This document shows positions 53,897-64,000 of a DNA stretch of 64,000 nucleotides, in pieces (position 1 is the first letter of the stretch; each line of letters opens with the position of its first letter). The stretch lies in the NCBI RefSeq assembly GCF_016097555.1, contig NC_054704.1, positions 91,682,502 through 91,746,501 on the forward strand, written 5' to 3'. The stretch is from Gigantopelta aegis. Its lineage: Eukaryota; Mollusca; Gastropoda; Neomphalida; Peltospiridae. A program made the translations under genes and the position numbers. The notes beneath the pieces are model-generated. The model was not told where the DNA came from. It saw only the letters and a list, made by a program, of their open reading frames with translations, and did no database searches.

Positions 53897-55120
53897 TTAA
53901 CGTTTTTTCCAAGTATTTTTCTTTCGGGCTTTCACTTGTCCTGGTTTCTTCCTCTCCCGTCGTCTAAAGTCTACCTGTAGGAGACCAGCAAGTCTCATTT
54001 TCTCAACGGTGCTAGCCTCCACAAAACTTGTCAGGGCTTTGGCGAGAGCCAATCGTATGGCGCCAGCCTGGCCTGTGGGACCTCCTCCACTGACCGTGGC
54101 AACCACGTCAACCTTTCCGATCATGTCAAGAAACTGCAACGGAAACATGATTTGTTCGTAATCTGACAATCGACTGAAGTATTCAAGATCTTGACCATTG
54201 ATTGTCAGTTTTCCCGACCCTTTTATCCACACAGTGACTTCTGCGGTAGAACTCTTCCGCAAGCCCTTGGCCGTCATAAATTCCCTGCCTTCATCATCGA
54301 CCAATGGTTTGGGAACAGCCTGGGTTAAAGACTGTGCTGTGAGCTTTCGCCGATATTTCATAATAAATTCTTCCTCCATGAAAGACAGAGGGTGATTGGC
54401 AAGTCTTTCCATCAACAAAGCGAATCGAGTATGATCTTGAGGACCAAACTTTTCCACCAACATGGTCTGTAGTGTGTCATGCACCACCCATTCACTTCCA
54501 TACAGAGACAGTTTCTTGTGCTCTATCGTTGATAAAAGTCCCTTTTTAACGAGACGATCCTCCTCGGTCTTCAGAGCTTCATATTTCCATGTCGCATCGT
54601 ACATGAGCTGGTAGTAGTTCGGCTTACCCGTGTAAAACAAGAAGTGAAAAGGACGGCCATCAGCCCCAAACTGAGCTAGCTTCTTCTGGGGAAACACTTC
54701 ATACGGGTGTTTCATCAAAGGTCTTGCTTTTTTTTCAAAAAGCCCCGAAGGTAGAAGATATTCTACTGCTCTGTCCACGTCTTCTTGAGAAAACGAATCT
54801 GGATCCTCGCCCATAATGTTCGCCAGGTGTCGCTTTCCAATCTCGTATTCTGCTATTTGGTCTTTAATCATGTTGTCGTGTGCTGTGGCTCTTTGAAGAT
54901 AGGCCACCATAGCTTTACTGATTCTCTCCGCTTTTGTCACGGGTTTTGGCTGCTCTGGGTGATTTAATTCAGCACTAGGTGGTGAAGTAGGTGTATCAAC
55001 ATTTCGTAACAAGGATGCAGAATGAACTGCACAACGATTAAGAATACTGGATCTTATTAAAACCTTAAAATTAACTAAACACAGTCGAACGTGCCAAGCG
55101 CGTCCAATGGGGAGCGCCAT
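53897..55120 (-). CDS. MRPS9: Mitochondrial small ribosomal subunit protein uS9m (MRPS9), single exon
   Basis: The 407-residue frame encodes uS9m of the mitoribosome small subunit. The C-terminal third is the uS9 fold: VTVWIKGSGKLTINGQDLEY, VDVVATVSGGGPTGQAGAIR (the conserved GGG.(T/S)GQA.A.R loop) and the basic tail RRERKKPGQVKARKKNTWKK ending in KKR, which reaches toward the P-site tRNA. The N-terminal extension is animal-specific, and its first residues (MALPIGRAWHVRLCLVNFK) are basic and hydrophobic like a mitochondrial presequence. I chose the ATG at 55120 because it has A at -3 and G at +4; the frame runs further upstream (to 55162) only through a GTG. Human MRPS9 is about 396 residues. 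There is no intron in the whole coding region. It is convergent with AASDHPPT. Confidence 0.92.
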   Translation of the reverse strand: MALPIGRAWHVRLCLVNFKVLIRSSILNRCAVHSASLLRNVDTPTSPPSAELNHPEQPKPVTKAERISKAMVAYLQRATAHDNMIKDQIAEYEIGKRHLANIMGEDPDSFSQEDVDRAVEYLLPSGLFEKKARPLMKHPYEVFPQKKLAQFGADGRPFHFLFYTGKPNYYQLMYDATWKYEALKTEEDRLVKKGLLSTIEHKKLSLYGSEWVVHDTLQTMLVEKFGPQDHTRFALLMERLANHPLSFMEEEFIMKYRRKLTAQSLTQAVPKPLVDDEGREFMTAKGLRKSSTAEVTVWIKGSGKLTINGQDLEYFSRLSDYEQIMFPLQFLDMIGKVDVVATVSGGGPTGQAGAIRLALAKALTSFVEASTVEKMRLAGLLQVDFRRRERKKPGQVKARKKNTWKKR

Positions 55121-55185
55121 TTTCACACTGTATGGTTGCAATTCCTCCAAATGTTTGAGCACCAGTGCATTTATAAAATAAAATT

Positions 55186-55412
55186 AAAGTTTGTTTTGTT
55201 TAACGACACCACTGGAGCACATTGATTAATTAATCATCGGCTATTGGATGTCAAACATTTGGTAATTCTGACATGTAGTCAGCAGAGGAAACCCGCCACA
55301 TTGTTCTAATGCAGCAAGGGATCTTTTATATGTACTTTCCCACAGACAGGAAATCACATACCACGGTCTTTGACCAGTTGTGGTGCACTGGATGGAACGA
55401 GAAAACAGTGCA
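55186..55412 (-). mobile_element. SINE family B, reverse orientation, 65 bp upstream of MRPS9 start
   Basis: AAAGTTTGTTTTGTTTAACG, ATCGGCTATTGGATGTCAAA and GGATCTTTTATATGTACTTT. It is where the MRPS9 promoter or 5' UTR should be. Confidence 0.82.
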
Positions 55413-55529
55413 TTTTAAACAATCTGTATTTATTTTTTTATATGGGTTTTGGCAAGTCTTCCTTATCCCACTAGTAACATTTTTTTTTTAAACTATTTGT
55501 TATGGTTAGATTAGGGTTAGTTAAAAAAA

Positions 55530-55720
55530 AAATTGGTTTAACGACACCACTAGAGCACATTAATGTCAAATATTTGGTAATTTTGACATATAGTCTTAGA
55601 GCAGAAACCTCCGATATTTTTTTCATTAGCAGTAAGGGATCTTTTATATGCACCACCCGACATACACGATAGCACATACCACGGCCTTTGTGCATTGGCT
55701 GGAACGAGAAATAGGCACAA
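55530..55720 (-). mobile_element. SINE family B, reverse orientation, degenerate
   Basis: GGTTTAACGACACCACTAGA, GGGATCTTTTATATGCACCA and GGCTGGAACGAGAAATAGG; head lost. Confidence 0.75.
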
Positions 55721-55779
55721 TTGAACCACAGTTCTACCACCCGCATTCAGGATTAGGATTCGGGTCTGGTTCTATCTTT

Positions 55780-56350
55780 ATATCAATATAATGTAGGGTA
55801 GGGGTAGCTGGAGGTTTGTTTACGTGGGGTGGTTGGTTTATTGTGTTTTTTGTTGTTGTTGGGTTGTTGTTGTTGTTGTGTGGGGGTTTTTTGTTTTGTT
55901 TTGGGGGGGGGGGGGGGGCGGGGGTATTGGGGGGGTTCTGTTTTTTGGTTGGTTTTGTACCGCGCATTTTTGACATCCAATAGCCGATGATGAATAAATC
56001 AATGTGCTCTAGTGGTGTCGTTAAACTTTTCACTATTAGACCCGTTTTTGAAAAGTGAAATCAGACATTCCTTACATTTTAGTGTTAAAGTTATCCATTG
56101 CCGTACATTCAAAGTGGGTTTTATTTAAATATAATCCTGGTGTTTGTAATACCACGAAATGTATTTTTCATAATGCTAAAAACGCACGTACCTCTGAGAA
56201 GTAACAGTTATGAAGACGAGCTCGTCTATTGTTAGAGGGTATAACAAGTTCCTTGTTTGAACGTCGCATACTCTTGTTTCAGTCTGTTGTAACTTTCTCC
56301 AAATGTATATTGATGTACATTAGCTTTGTATATTAAAACAAACTTAGTGT
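55780..56350. other. Low-complexity G/T-rich tract, SINE tail and TTAA-element remnant
   Basis: 55800-55960 is TTG/TTGGG-rich with a G run at about 55902-55918. 55968-56030 is a forward SINE tail (CCAATAGCCGATGATGAATA). 56135-56275 resembles the interior of the TTAA-type element (AATCCTGGTGTTTGTAATAC). Confidence 0.6.
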
Positions 56351-59296
56351 CCATTTCCACATGCTGGAACTGTGGTCTACGAATTTAATACCACGTAGGA
56401 CGAATCCAGTACCTACCAGCCTGTAGACCGATGGCCTGCCACGACGCCACCGAGGCCGGTTCCATTTCCACGTGCTGGAACTGTGGTCTGCGACTTTAAT
56501 ACCACGTAGGACGAATCCAGTACCTACCAGCCTGTAGACCGATGGCCTGCCACGACGCCACCGAGGCCGGTTCCATTTCCACGTGCTGGAACTCTGGTCT
56601 ACGACTTTAATACCACGTAGGACGAATCCAGTACCTACCAGCCTGTAGACCGATGGCCTGCCACGACGCCACCGAGGCCGGTTCCATTTCCACGTGCTGG
56701 AACTGTGGTCTGCGACTTTAATACCATGTAGGACGAATCCAGTACCTACCAGCCTGTAGACCGATGGCCTGCCACGACGCCACCGAGGCCGGTTCCATTT
56801 CCACATGCTGGAACTATGGTCTACGAATTTAATACCACGTAGGACGAATCCAGTACCTACCAGCCTGTAGACCGATGGCCTGCCACGACGCCACCGAGGC
56901 CGGTTCCATTTCCACGTGCTGGAACTATGGTCTACGACTTTAATACCACGTAGGACGAATCCAGTACCTACCAGCCTGTAGACCGATGGCCTGCCACGAC
57001 GCCACCGAGGCCGGTTCCATTTCCACGTGCTGGAACTGTGGTCTACGACTTTAATACCACGTAGGACGAATCCAGTACCTACCAGCCTGTAGACCGATGG
57101 CCTGCCACGACGCCACCGAGGCCGGTTCCATTTCCACGTGCTGGAACTGTGGTCTGCGACTTTAATACCACGTAGGACGAATCCAGTACCTACCAGCCTG
57201 TAGACCGATGGCCTGCCACGACGCCACCGAGGCCGGTTCCATTTCCACATGCTGGAACTATGGTCTACGAATTTAATACCACGTAGGACGAATCCAGTAC
57301 CTACCAGCCTGTAGACCGATGGCCTGCCACGACGCCACCGAGGCCGGTTCCATTTCCACGTGCTGGAACTGTGGTCTGCGACTTTAATACCACGTAGGAC
57401 GAATCCAGTACCTACCAGCCTGTAGACCGATGGCCTGCCACGACGCCACCGAGGCCGGTTCCATTTCCACGTGCTGGAACTGTGGTCTCCGACTTTAATA
57501 CCACGTAGGACGAATCCAGTACCTACCAGCCTGTAGACCGATGGCCTGCCACGACGCCACCGAGGCCGGTTCCATTTCCACGTGCTGGAACTGTGGTCTG
57601 CGACTTTAATACCACGTAGGACGAATCCAGTATCTACCAGCCTGTAGACCGATGGCCTGCCACGACGCCACCGAGGCCGGTTCCATTTCCACGTGCTGGA
57701 ACTATGGTCTACGAATTTAATACCACGTAGGACGAATCCAGTACCTACCAGCCTGTAGACCGATGGCCTGCCACGACGCCATCGAGGCCGGTTCCATTTC
57801 CACGTGCTGGAACTATGGTCTACGACTTTAATACCACGTAGGACGAATCCAGTACCTACCAGCCTGTAGACCGATGGCCTGCCACGACGCCACCGAGGCC
57901 GGTTCCATTTCCACGTGCTGGAACTGTGGTCTACGACTTTAATACCACGTAGGACGAATCCAGTACCTACCAGCCTGTAGACCGATGGCCTGCCACGACG
58001 CCACCGAGGCCGGTTCCATTTCCACGTGCTGGAACTGTGGTCTGCGACTTTAATACCACGTAGGACGAATCCAGTACCTACCAGCCTGTAGACCGATGGC
58101 CTGCCACGACGCCACCGAGGCCGGTTCCATTTCCACATGCTGGAACTATGGTCTACGAATTTGATACCACGTAGGACGAATCCAGTACCTACCAGCCTGT
58201 AGACCGATGGCCTGCCACGACGCCACCGAGGCCGGTTCCATTTCCGCGTGCTGGAACTATGGTCTACGACTTTAATACCACGTAGGACGAATCCAGTACC
58301 TACCAGCCTGTAGACCGATGGCCTGCCACGACGCCACCGAGGCCGGTTCCATTTCCACGTGCTGGAACTGTGGTCTACGACTTTAATACCACGTAGGACG
58401 AATCCAGTACCTACCAGCCTGTAGACCGATGGCCTGCCACGACGCCACCGAGGCCGGTTCCATTTCCACGTGCTGGAACTGTGGTCTGCGACTTTAATAC
58501 CACGTAGGACGAATCCAGTACTTACCAGCCTGTAGACCGATGGCCTGCCACGACGCCACCGAGGCCGGTTCCATTTCCACATGCTGGAACTATGGTCTAC
58601 GAATTTGATACCACGTAGGACGAATCCAGTACCTACCAGCCTGTAGACCGATGGCCTGCCACGACGCCACCGAGGCCGGTTCCATTTCCACGTGCTGGAA
58701 CTATGGTCTACGACTTTAATACCACGTAGGACGAATCCAGTACCTACCAGCCTGTAGACCGATGACCTGCCACGACGCCACCGAGGCCGGTTCCATTTCC
58801 ACGTGCTGGAACTGTGGTCTGCGACTTTAATACCACGTAGGACGAATCCAGTACCTACCAGCCTGTAGACCGATGGCCTGCCACGACGCCACCGAGGCCG
58901 GTTCCATTTCCACGTGCTGGAACTATGGTCTACGACTTTAATACCACGTAGGACGAATCCAGTACCTACCAGCCTGTAGACCAATGGCCTGCCACGACGC
59001 CACCGAGGCTGGTTCCATTTCCACGTGCTGGAACTGTGGTCTGCGACTTTAATACCACGTAGGACGAATCCAGTACCTACCAGCCTGTAGACCGATGGCC
59101 TGCCACGACGCCACCGAGGCCGGTTCCATTTCCACGTGCTGGAACTATGGTCTACGACTTTAATACCACGTAGGACGAATCCAGTACCTACCAGCCTGTA
59201 GACCAATGGCCTGCCACGACGCCACCGAGGCTGGTTCCATTTCCACGTGCTGGAACTGTGGTCTGCGACTTTAATACCACGTAGGACGAATCCAGT
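56351..59296 (-). repeat. 111-bp satellite derived from a tRNA-like SINE head, with 444-bp tetramer order (about 26.5 units)
   Basis: Units repeat every 111 bp (for example GGTCTAC at 56374 and GGTCTG at 56485). On the minus strand each unit begins GGCCTCGGTGGCGTCGTGGC and continues AGGCCATCGGTCTACAGGC and TGGTAGGTACTGGATTCG, which is the 5' head (A box and a modified B box) of the SINE family seen at 17663, 21633 and 39375, followed by about 50 bp of other sequence. Because 111 is a multiple of three and one frame lacks stops, a 957-residue frame results; I do not regard it as a gene. A variant unit (FVDHSSSM in that frame) recurs every fourth unit. Confidence 0.93.
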
Positions 59297-59321
59297 GTTC
59301 TTGACAGACTATGGCGGGACG

Positions 59322-59635
59322 TAACTCAGTGGTACAGCGCTTGCTGGATGCGCGGTCGGTGTGGGATTGATCCCCGTCGGTGGGCCCATTGGGCTATTTC
59401 TCGTTCCAACCAGTGCACCACGACTGGTATATCAAAGGTCGTGGTATGTACTACCATGTCTGTGGGATGGTTCGTATAAAAGATCCCTTGCTGCTAATCG
59501 AAAAGAGTACCCCATGAAGTGGCGACAGCGGGTTTCCTCTTTCAATATCTGTGTGGTCCTTAAGCATATGGCTGACGCCATATAGCCGTAAATAAAATGT
59601 GTCAAGTGCGTCGTTAAATAAAACATGTCTTCTTC
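59322..59635 (+). mobile_element. SINE family B, full length, abutting the 111-bp satellite
   Basis: Head GGGACGTAACTCAGTGGTAC and GGGATTGATCCCCGTCGG, body GATCCCTTGCTGCTAATCG, tail GTTAAATAAAACATGTC. TTCTTGACAGA before and TTCTTGATAGA after are a probable target duplication with one mismatch. Confidence 0.87.
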
Positions 59636-59853
59636 GTCTTCTTGATAGAGCATTGGATATTGGTAAAATAAATATTCCGAATTATTAACACAACCAGTCT
59701 GGTTCAAACGCATGGTATTTCATTCATATAACGTCTCATTCTCCCTCCCACTGCCTCCAAATTTATGAAATTGTTTAGAGACAGATCCATTTGGGAAACA
59801 GGGAAACCCGCCCCCAATAATATTCAAGCGCCTCTCTTTTTGTTTCTGTCTTT

Positions 59854-60010
59854 CACACACACACACACACGCACACACGCACGCACACACACACAACCAA
59901 AAAACCACAAAAAACCCACAACCCAACAAAATTCACAAAAAACAACAACCAAAAAACCCAAAAACAATACCACCAAAAACCCCCACAAAAAACAACACCA
60001 GCAAAAACAA
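59854..60010. repeat. CA-rich microsatellite and A/C-rich low-complexity tract
   Basis: An ACAC repeat with ACGC interruptions is followed by AACCAAAAAACC-type sequence. Frames across it are Lys/Asn/Thr/Gln-rich artefacts. Confidence 0.8.
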
Positions 60011-60049
60011 CCCAGCATCCATTGGGTATATGATAAATTATTGTATTAA

Positions 60050-60690
60050 CGGTAGCCAACACTATCAGCGCCAAGTGACCCCCCACACCCAGGTGACCCC
60101 CCACACCCAGGTGATGTCACAAATACCGCTGCAGGTGTGGAAGTTTTTGACGTAAATCTCTCTACGGTTTCAAGAGTCGAAGATTCATGGTAAATGAGAC
60201 GTATAATGTTATACAAACACTGCGTGAGGTAACGTGACATTTCACCCCGGTACAGCAACTTCTCGCTAACGGATGTACACAGTATATTAGCATTGATGTG
60301 ATGGAGAATTTACACCAAAATCGTTATCGCCTCCACTCCCCTCCCCCCCCCCCCCCCCCACACACACATTTAAAGTCGTAGTCTCGCCTAACCATAATAT
60401 TGTGTATATTATTATAAACCAAATTTTTACAGTTTTAATATAACATGTTTATAAAACATAACTACAGTTTCAATATAACATAATTTATTAAGGCAAAATA
60501 CAAACACACCTACTGTTTTAATAAACTTTTGTTATTGCTATATCAACGATGCCTTTATACTACACGCAAGTCTATCTCCCTGTTTTAATACCATAAAATA
60601 TAAAACAGTTGCATAGCAATCAACTTCTGAATGAGAATAATAGGAAATACAAAATACAACATAGTTTATGTGATGAAGATCTTAAATGTA
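60050..60690. other. Intergenic, nothing recognised
   Basis: Contains a short duplicated CCCCCCACACCCAGGTGA at about 60079-60112 and a C run at about 60343-60359. Confidence 0.5.
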
Positions 60691-61115
60691 GCCCAGTGGT
60701 AAAGCGCTTGCCTCATGCACGGTCGGTCTAGGATCGATCCCCGTCAGTGGGTCTGTTTGGGCTATTTCTCGTTTCAGCCAGTGCACCACGACAGGTATAT
60801 CAAAGACCTTGGTATGTGCTATCCTCTCTGTGGGATGGTACATATAAAAGGCTCCTTGCTACTAGTAGAAAAATGTAGCAGGTTTCCTCTCTTAGACTAT
60901 ATGTAAAAATTACGAAATGTTTGACATCCAATAGCCGATGATTTAGGAGATAAAAATACTCTGGTTTTATTTTTGAGGTAGGTGATCGTGGAATGAGCAC
61001 CGATAAATGACATTTACAACTGAACACGTTCGCCGTTACCGTAAGGTTGTAAATGTAACATTTATCGGCGGTCAATAATAAATAAATGTGTTCCTGTGTT
61101 GTGAAACAAAACAAA
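60691..61115 (+). mobile_element. SINE family B interrupted by a hairpin-forming insertion
   Basis: Head GTAGCCCAGTGGTAAAGCGC and GGATCGATCCCCGTCAG, then body to CCAATAGCCGATGATTT at about 60943; the tail resumes near 61075 (AATAATAAATAAATGTG). The inserted segment holds inverted arms CCGATAAATG..ATTTACAAC (61000-61020) and GTTGTAAATG..CATTTATCGG (61045-61068). Confidence 0.75.
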
Positions 61116-61434
61116 TGTTAACTTTAATTAATAAGATGTTATTATTCTTGTTGTTCTTGTTCTTCATTTATGTAAACAAAGTTCACAGTATTGGTGCAAT
61201 ATGCTGCATATTGCATGGGCATTGCGAGATCTGGACTTGGGGAAGTAGGGTGAGCGTCGAACCCTTTTTTCTACATTTTTCCTGGATACGAATATCCTAA
61301 TATTGCACTGTAAAAACATCCCCTGCGCGTGCTGTAACCTCACCGTGGTGCAGGGGTGTAAAATTATCTTTGAGAATGGCCAATACAGCACAAATCCCTT
61401 TGTTTTCTTCGGGATAAAATTAAAATTTTGAATA

Positions 61435-61576
61435 AAAGTCAGTATCTATCTGTGATATCTGTATTTTTGCAGTTCTTTACACTGTGTTTTTATTTAAATC
61501 TTCAATTTTTATATTGATGTTGATCATCACTTTATTTGTTTGCATTACTATAGTTTGACACCCAATAGCCGATGTA
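61435..61576 (+). mobile_element. LINE 3' end, split by a Tc1-like element
   Basis: AAAGTCAGTATCTATCTGTG through GACACCCAATAGCCGATGTA matches the 3' UTR at 51617-52290. The tail resumes after 63115 as TTTTCATTCATTC. Confidence 0.7.
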
Positions 61577-63113
61577 TACTGAACAAAAAAAGAAACTTCC
61601 GATTTGTACATATAGTATTTGTTGTGTTAAAGAATTCATTGTGTAATGAAATTATATAGGTAGTATTAGCCTTGAGCTGTATTATCAGGATTCATGAATT
61701 TTATCGATTATTTTTTACTGTTAATCGTCGACAACGTGAAATTCAATTTGCACGTGCATGCATGGTTCGACATGTCCCGTGTAGTATTCGGTCAATTTGT
61801 TTTACTTGTCTTACTGACATTGTTGTCAAGTGAACGAAAACGCTTCAAAATTTGTAAAAACATTAATGTTTTTTTACATTGTAGCATTTTTAATATGCCA
61901 AGAATACCCAATAATTTATGCGAACGGGCGATTGGCATGTTTGATGCTGGCATGTCGACAGAAGGCGTTGCAAGGCATGTTGGGAGTTCTAGTCGAGCGA
62001 TACGAAATCTTCGCGTAAGATTTCGAACGACAGGAAGCACCAACGACTTGCCATGTCGTGGACGTCCGCGTGTTACAACGCGCGGTCAAGACCGCTATAT
62101 CACGAACACGCATTTGCGCAATCGATTCCAAACTGCCACTGCTACTGCTGCTAACACACCTGGGCTTCATAATAACCGAATCAGTGGGCAAACTGTTCGT
62201 AATCGTCTGCGGGAGAACGGTTTACATGCACGACGTCTTTACATCGGATGCGTTTTAACGCAACGTCATCGTCTAAATCGGGCACGTGTACACACTCGTT
62301 GGATACGGCGACGCTGGAATACCGTTCTTTTCTCGGATGAATCCAGATTTTCTTTACAACGTGGTGATGGCAGGGTGCGCGTCTACCGTAGGAGAAATGA
62401 ACGCTATGCTGACTGTTGTGTTCTTGAACGAGATCGTTTCGTGGGGTGGAGGTTGTGCCATGGTCTGGGCAGCCATTGCCCATGGTTATCGTTCACCACT
62501 AGTCGTCATTGATGGCAATTTAAATGCTCAACGTTACCGCGGTGACATTCTCGCTCATCACGTCATTCCTCTGTTCCATAACAACGCCAACATCTCGATT
62601 TTTCAGCATGATAATGCCACCTCTCATACAGCTAGAGACACTGTAAATTTTCTTAGGACAAATAACATTGATTTCATTAATGACTGGCCCCGCTAAAAGT
62701 CCTGATCTCAACCCCATCGAGCATGTCTGGGATAGTCTGGACAGACGATTGAGGCGTCGTCCCAACCCACCCGCTAACGTCAACGAACTTCGTCAAGCGC
62801 TCATTCAGGAATGGAACAATATTCCACAGGCAGAAATCAACACTTTAGTCAATTCTATGCGCCTGCGATGCACTGCAGTGGTCAATTCAAGAGGTGGTCA
62901 TACCCGTTATTAAGTCGGTGGGGTTTTTTTTAACCCCCATAACACTTGGTCAAAATTTCTCCCAGTTTCTGTTAACCTATGGCCATGATTTTTGCACCAA
63001 ACGATGCATCATGGAACACTCTTTAAACGCATATATAACAATTATTCCCCCGGTTTGTTTTCATCAAGTTATGTTCAAGCAAAGTTGGCGGAAGTTTCTT
63101 ATTTTGTTCAGTA
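61577..63113 (+). mobile_element. Tc1/mariner-type transposon, frameshifted
   Basis: TIRs of about 25 bp, TACTGAACAAAAAAAGAAAC at the left and GTTTCTTATTTTGTTCAGTA at the right, flanked by TA. Contains the broken transposase at 61895-62913. Confidence 0.9.
61895..62913 (+). pseudogene. Tc1-like transposase with two frameshifts, DD35E spacing
   Basis: From ATG 61895: MPRIPNNLCERAIGMFDAGM (helix-turn-helix), GRPRVTTRGQDRYITN, SGQTVRNRLRENG, then LFSDESRFSL (Asp 1). The frame shifts near 62440, continues as GGGCAMVWAAIAHGYRSPLV and FQHDNATSHTARD (Asp 2), shifts again at about 62690 by one extra C in the run after DW, and ends SPDLNPIEHVWDSLDRRLRR (Glu) and RGGHTRY. I count 35 residues between the second Asp and Glu across the second shift. 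About 340 codons overall. Confidence 0.9.
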
Positions 63114-63124
63114 TATTTTCATTC

Positions 63125-63535
63125 ATTCCTTTGTAAAAACATTGTTTTAGTCTCGGTACGGGATCGATTTGTTCGAACCCACGAATCCCCCAGATTATGC
63201 CCTTGTAATGAATGTAAACTCACTCCAAAACCACTTAATTGTCAGACACGTGTGCGCGATCTAGAGTTTTGGACATCGAGAAGTTTGCAGCGAACCAAAT
63301 CCAATGGGTTTTAGCGCCATCGTGTCAGGAACGTGATGGTGTTATTTGATAGACGAAATTTTAAGCAAGTTGCTTCAAGTAGCTGTTTATAGCGGGAAAA
63401 CGCTATCACGAGTGCCTGCCAGAAATGATTTATAGATGTTCAGTGACAAGGATTTGCCCTTTACATAGGCGTCGGAAGCGGGGCTGGGTGGTCATGGTGG
63501 ATTAGCCACCACCCCGACTCCCAACTCTGAAAACG
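63125..63535. other. Intergenic, nothing recognised
   Basis: No coding signal or repeat identified. Confidence 0.5.
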
Positions 63536-63538
63536 TTA

Positions 63539-63715
63539 AAGTTTATTTTGTTTAACGACATCACTAGAGCACATTGATTTATTAATCATTGGCTATTGGA
63601 TATTAAACATTTGGTAATTTTACATACAGTCTTAGAAAGGAAACCCGCTACATTTTTCATTAGTAACACATACTACGGCCTTTGATATACCAGTCGTGGT
63701 GCACTGGCTAGAACG
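63539..63715 (-). mobile_element. SINE family B, reverse orientation, internally deleted
   Basis: AAAGTTTATTTTGTTTAACG, TTGGCTATTGGATATTAAAC and TATACCAGTCGTGGTGCACT; the segment around the usual GATCCCTTGCTG is missing. Confidence 0.8.
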
Positions 63716-63814
63716 AGCCCCAACTATGAAGATTATGCATTACCTCCCATTTGGAAGATAAATTAATAATAATAATAATAATAATGTCGGAGAAACAACC
63801 CAGAATAGAATAGA

Positions 63815-63875
63815 ATAGATGTTTAACGACACCCTAGCAGGAAAAATACATCGGCTATTGTCAAAACTATGGTAA
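63815..63875 (-). mobile_element. LINE 3' tail fragment, reverse orientation
   Basis: ATGTTTAACGACACCCTAGC, ATCGGCTATTGTCAAAACTA; preceded by GAATA repeats. Confidence 0.55.
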
Positions 63876-63908
63876 GAGACACCACCCAGTTGCTGGCATC
63901 TTCCATCG

Positions 63909-64000
63909 CAATCTGATTAAAATTAGCTCTACTGGGTCTACCAGTAGTTCTAACAGCATTACATGGACTCCCATGTCCAGGTGACATTTCATCCATAAAT
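63909..64000. mobile_element. MULE-like element, copy C, cut by the window end
   Basis: CAATCTGATTAAAATTAGCT, the CTACTGG..CCAGTAG hairpin and GGACTCCCATGTCCAGGTGA match copies A and B. Confidence 0.8.

Noticed and set aside
56333..59206. 957-residue minus-strand frame with 37-residue repeats
   Set aside because: The 111-bp unit is a multiple of three and derives from a SINE head; the frame reads through tRNA-like promoter sequence. Satellite, not protein.

Overview
This is a eukaryotic, AT-rich, intron-rich and repeat-laden window, most likely from a marine mollusc (I favour a gastropod). The evidence is exon-intron structure with GT..AG sites, animal-type proteins, and many tRNA-headed SINEs with a body and tail typical of molluscan genomes. 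No bacterial, phage or CRISPR features are visible.

Three protein-coding loci can be supported. (1) AASDHPPT, the Sfp-type 4'-phosphopantetheinyl transferase, spans 7549-49416 on the plus strand in five exons (7549-7698, 9484-9706, 27518-27639, 31043-31264, 49279-49416) and encodes a complete 284-residue protein. (2) Inside its 18-kb last intron, on the same strand, lie four intact, correctly spliced exons of a cytoplasmic poly(A)-binding protein (37948-38103, 39969-40175, 40786-40972, 44243-44517). They cover RRM4 plus most of the Pro/Gln linker; RRM1-3 and the MLLE domain are absent. The outer junctions are phase 0, like both host exons around them, so a host-PABP chimera would stay in frame. 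(3) MRPS9 (uS9m), intronless and convergent on the minus strand, occupies 53897-55120.

The rest is repeats. 1-7450: degenerate Tc1 copy, LINE tail, SINE pieces and a MULE-type element with a perfect 9-bp target duplication. Intron 1: SINE fragments and a TTAA-type element. Intron 2 (9707-27517): a long inverted repeat, a broken Tc1 copy, a second MULE-type copy, a nearly intact Tc1 element, SINEs, and a tandem repeat containing perfect AGGTCAnnnTGACCT palindromes. Intron 3 starts with a 2.4-kb, 27-bp-unit minisatellite whose unit copies the exon 3 end and its splice donor. Intron 4 holds the PABP exons, two inverted copies of one 2.7-3.0-kb TIR element on either side of them, an 8-bp-TSD hAT element with nested TTAA elements, and a 5-bp-TSD element. 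56351-59296 is a 111-bp satellite made from a SINE tRNA-like head, organised as 444-bp tetramers. 59300-64000 holds SINEs, a frameshifted Tc1-like element inserted in a LINE tail, and the start of a third MULE-type copy.

The most notable observations are the minisatellite grown out of a splice junction in the middle of the PPTase catalytic motif, and the in-frame PABP segment nested in the same gene. All family assignments are from reading the sequence; no database search was possible.
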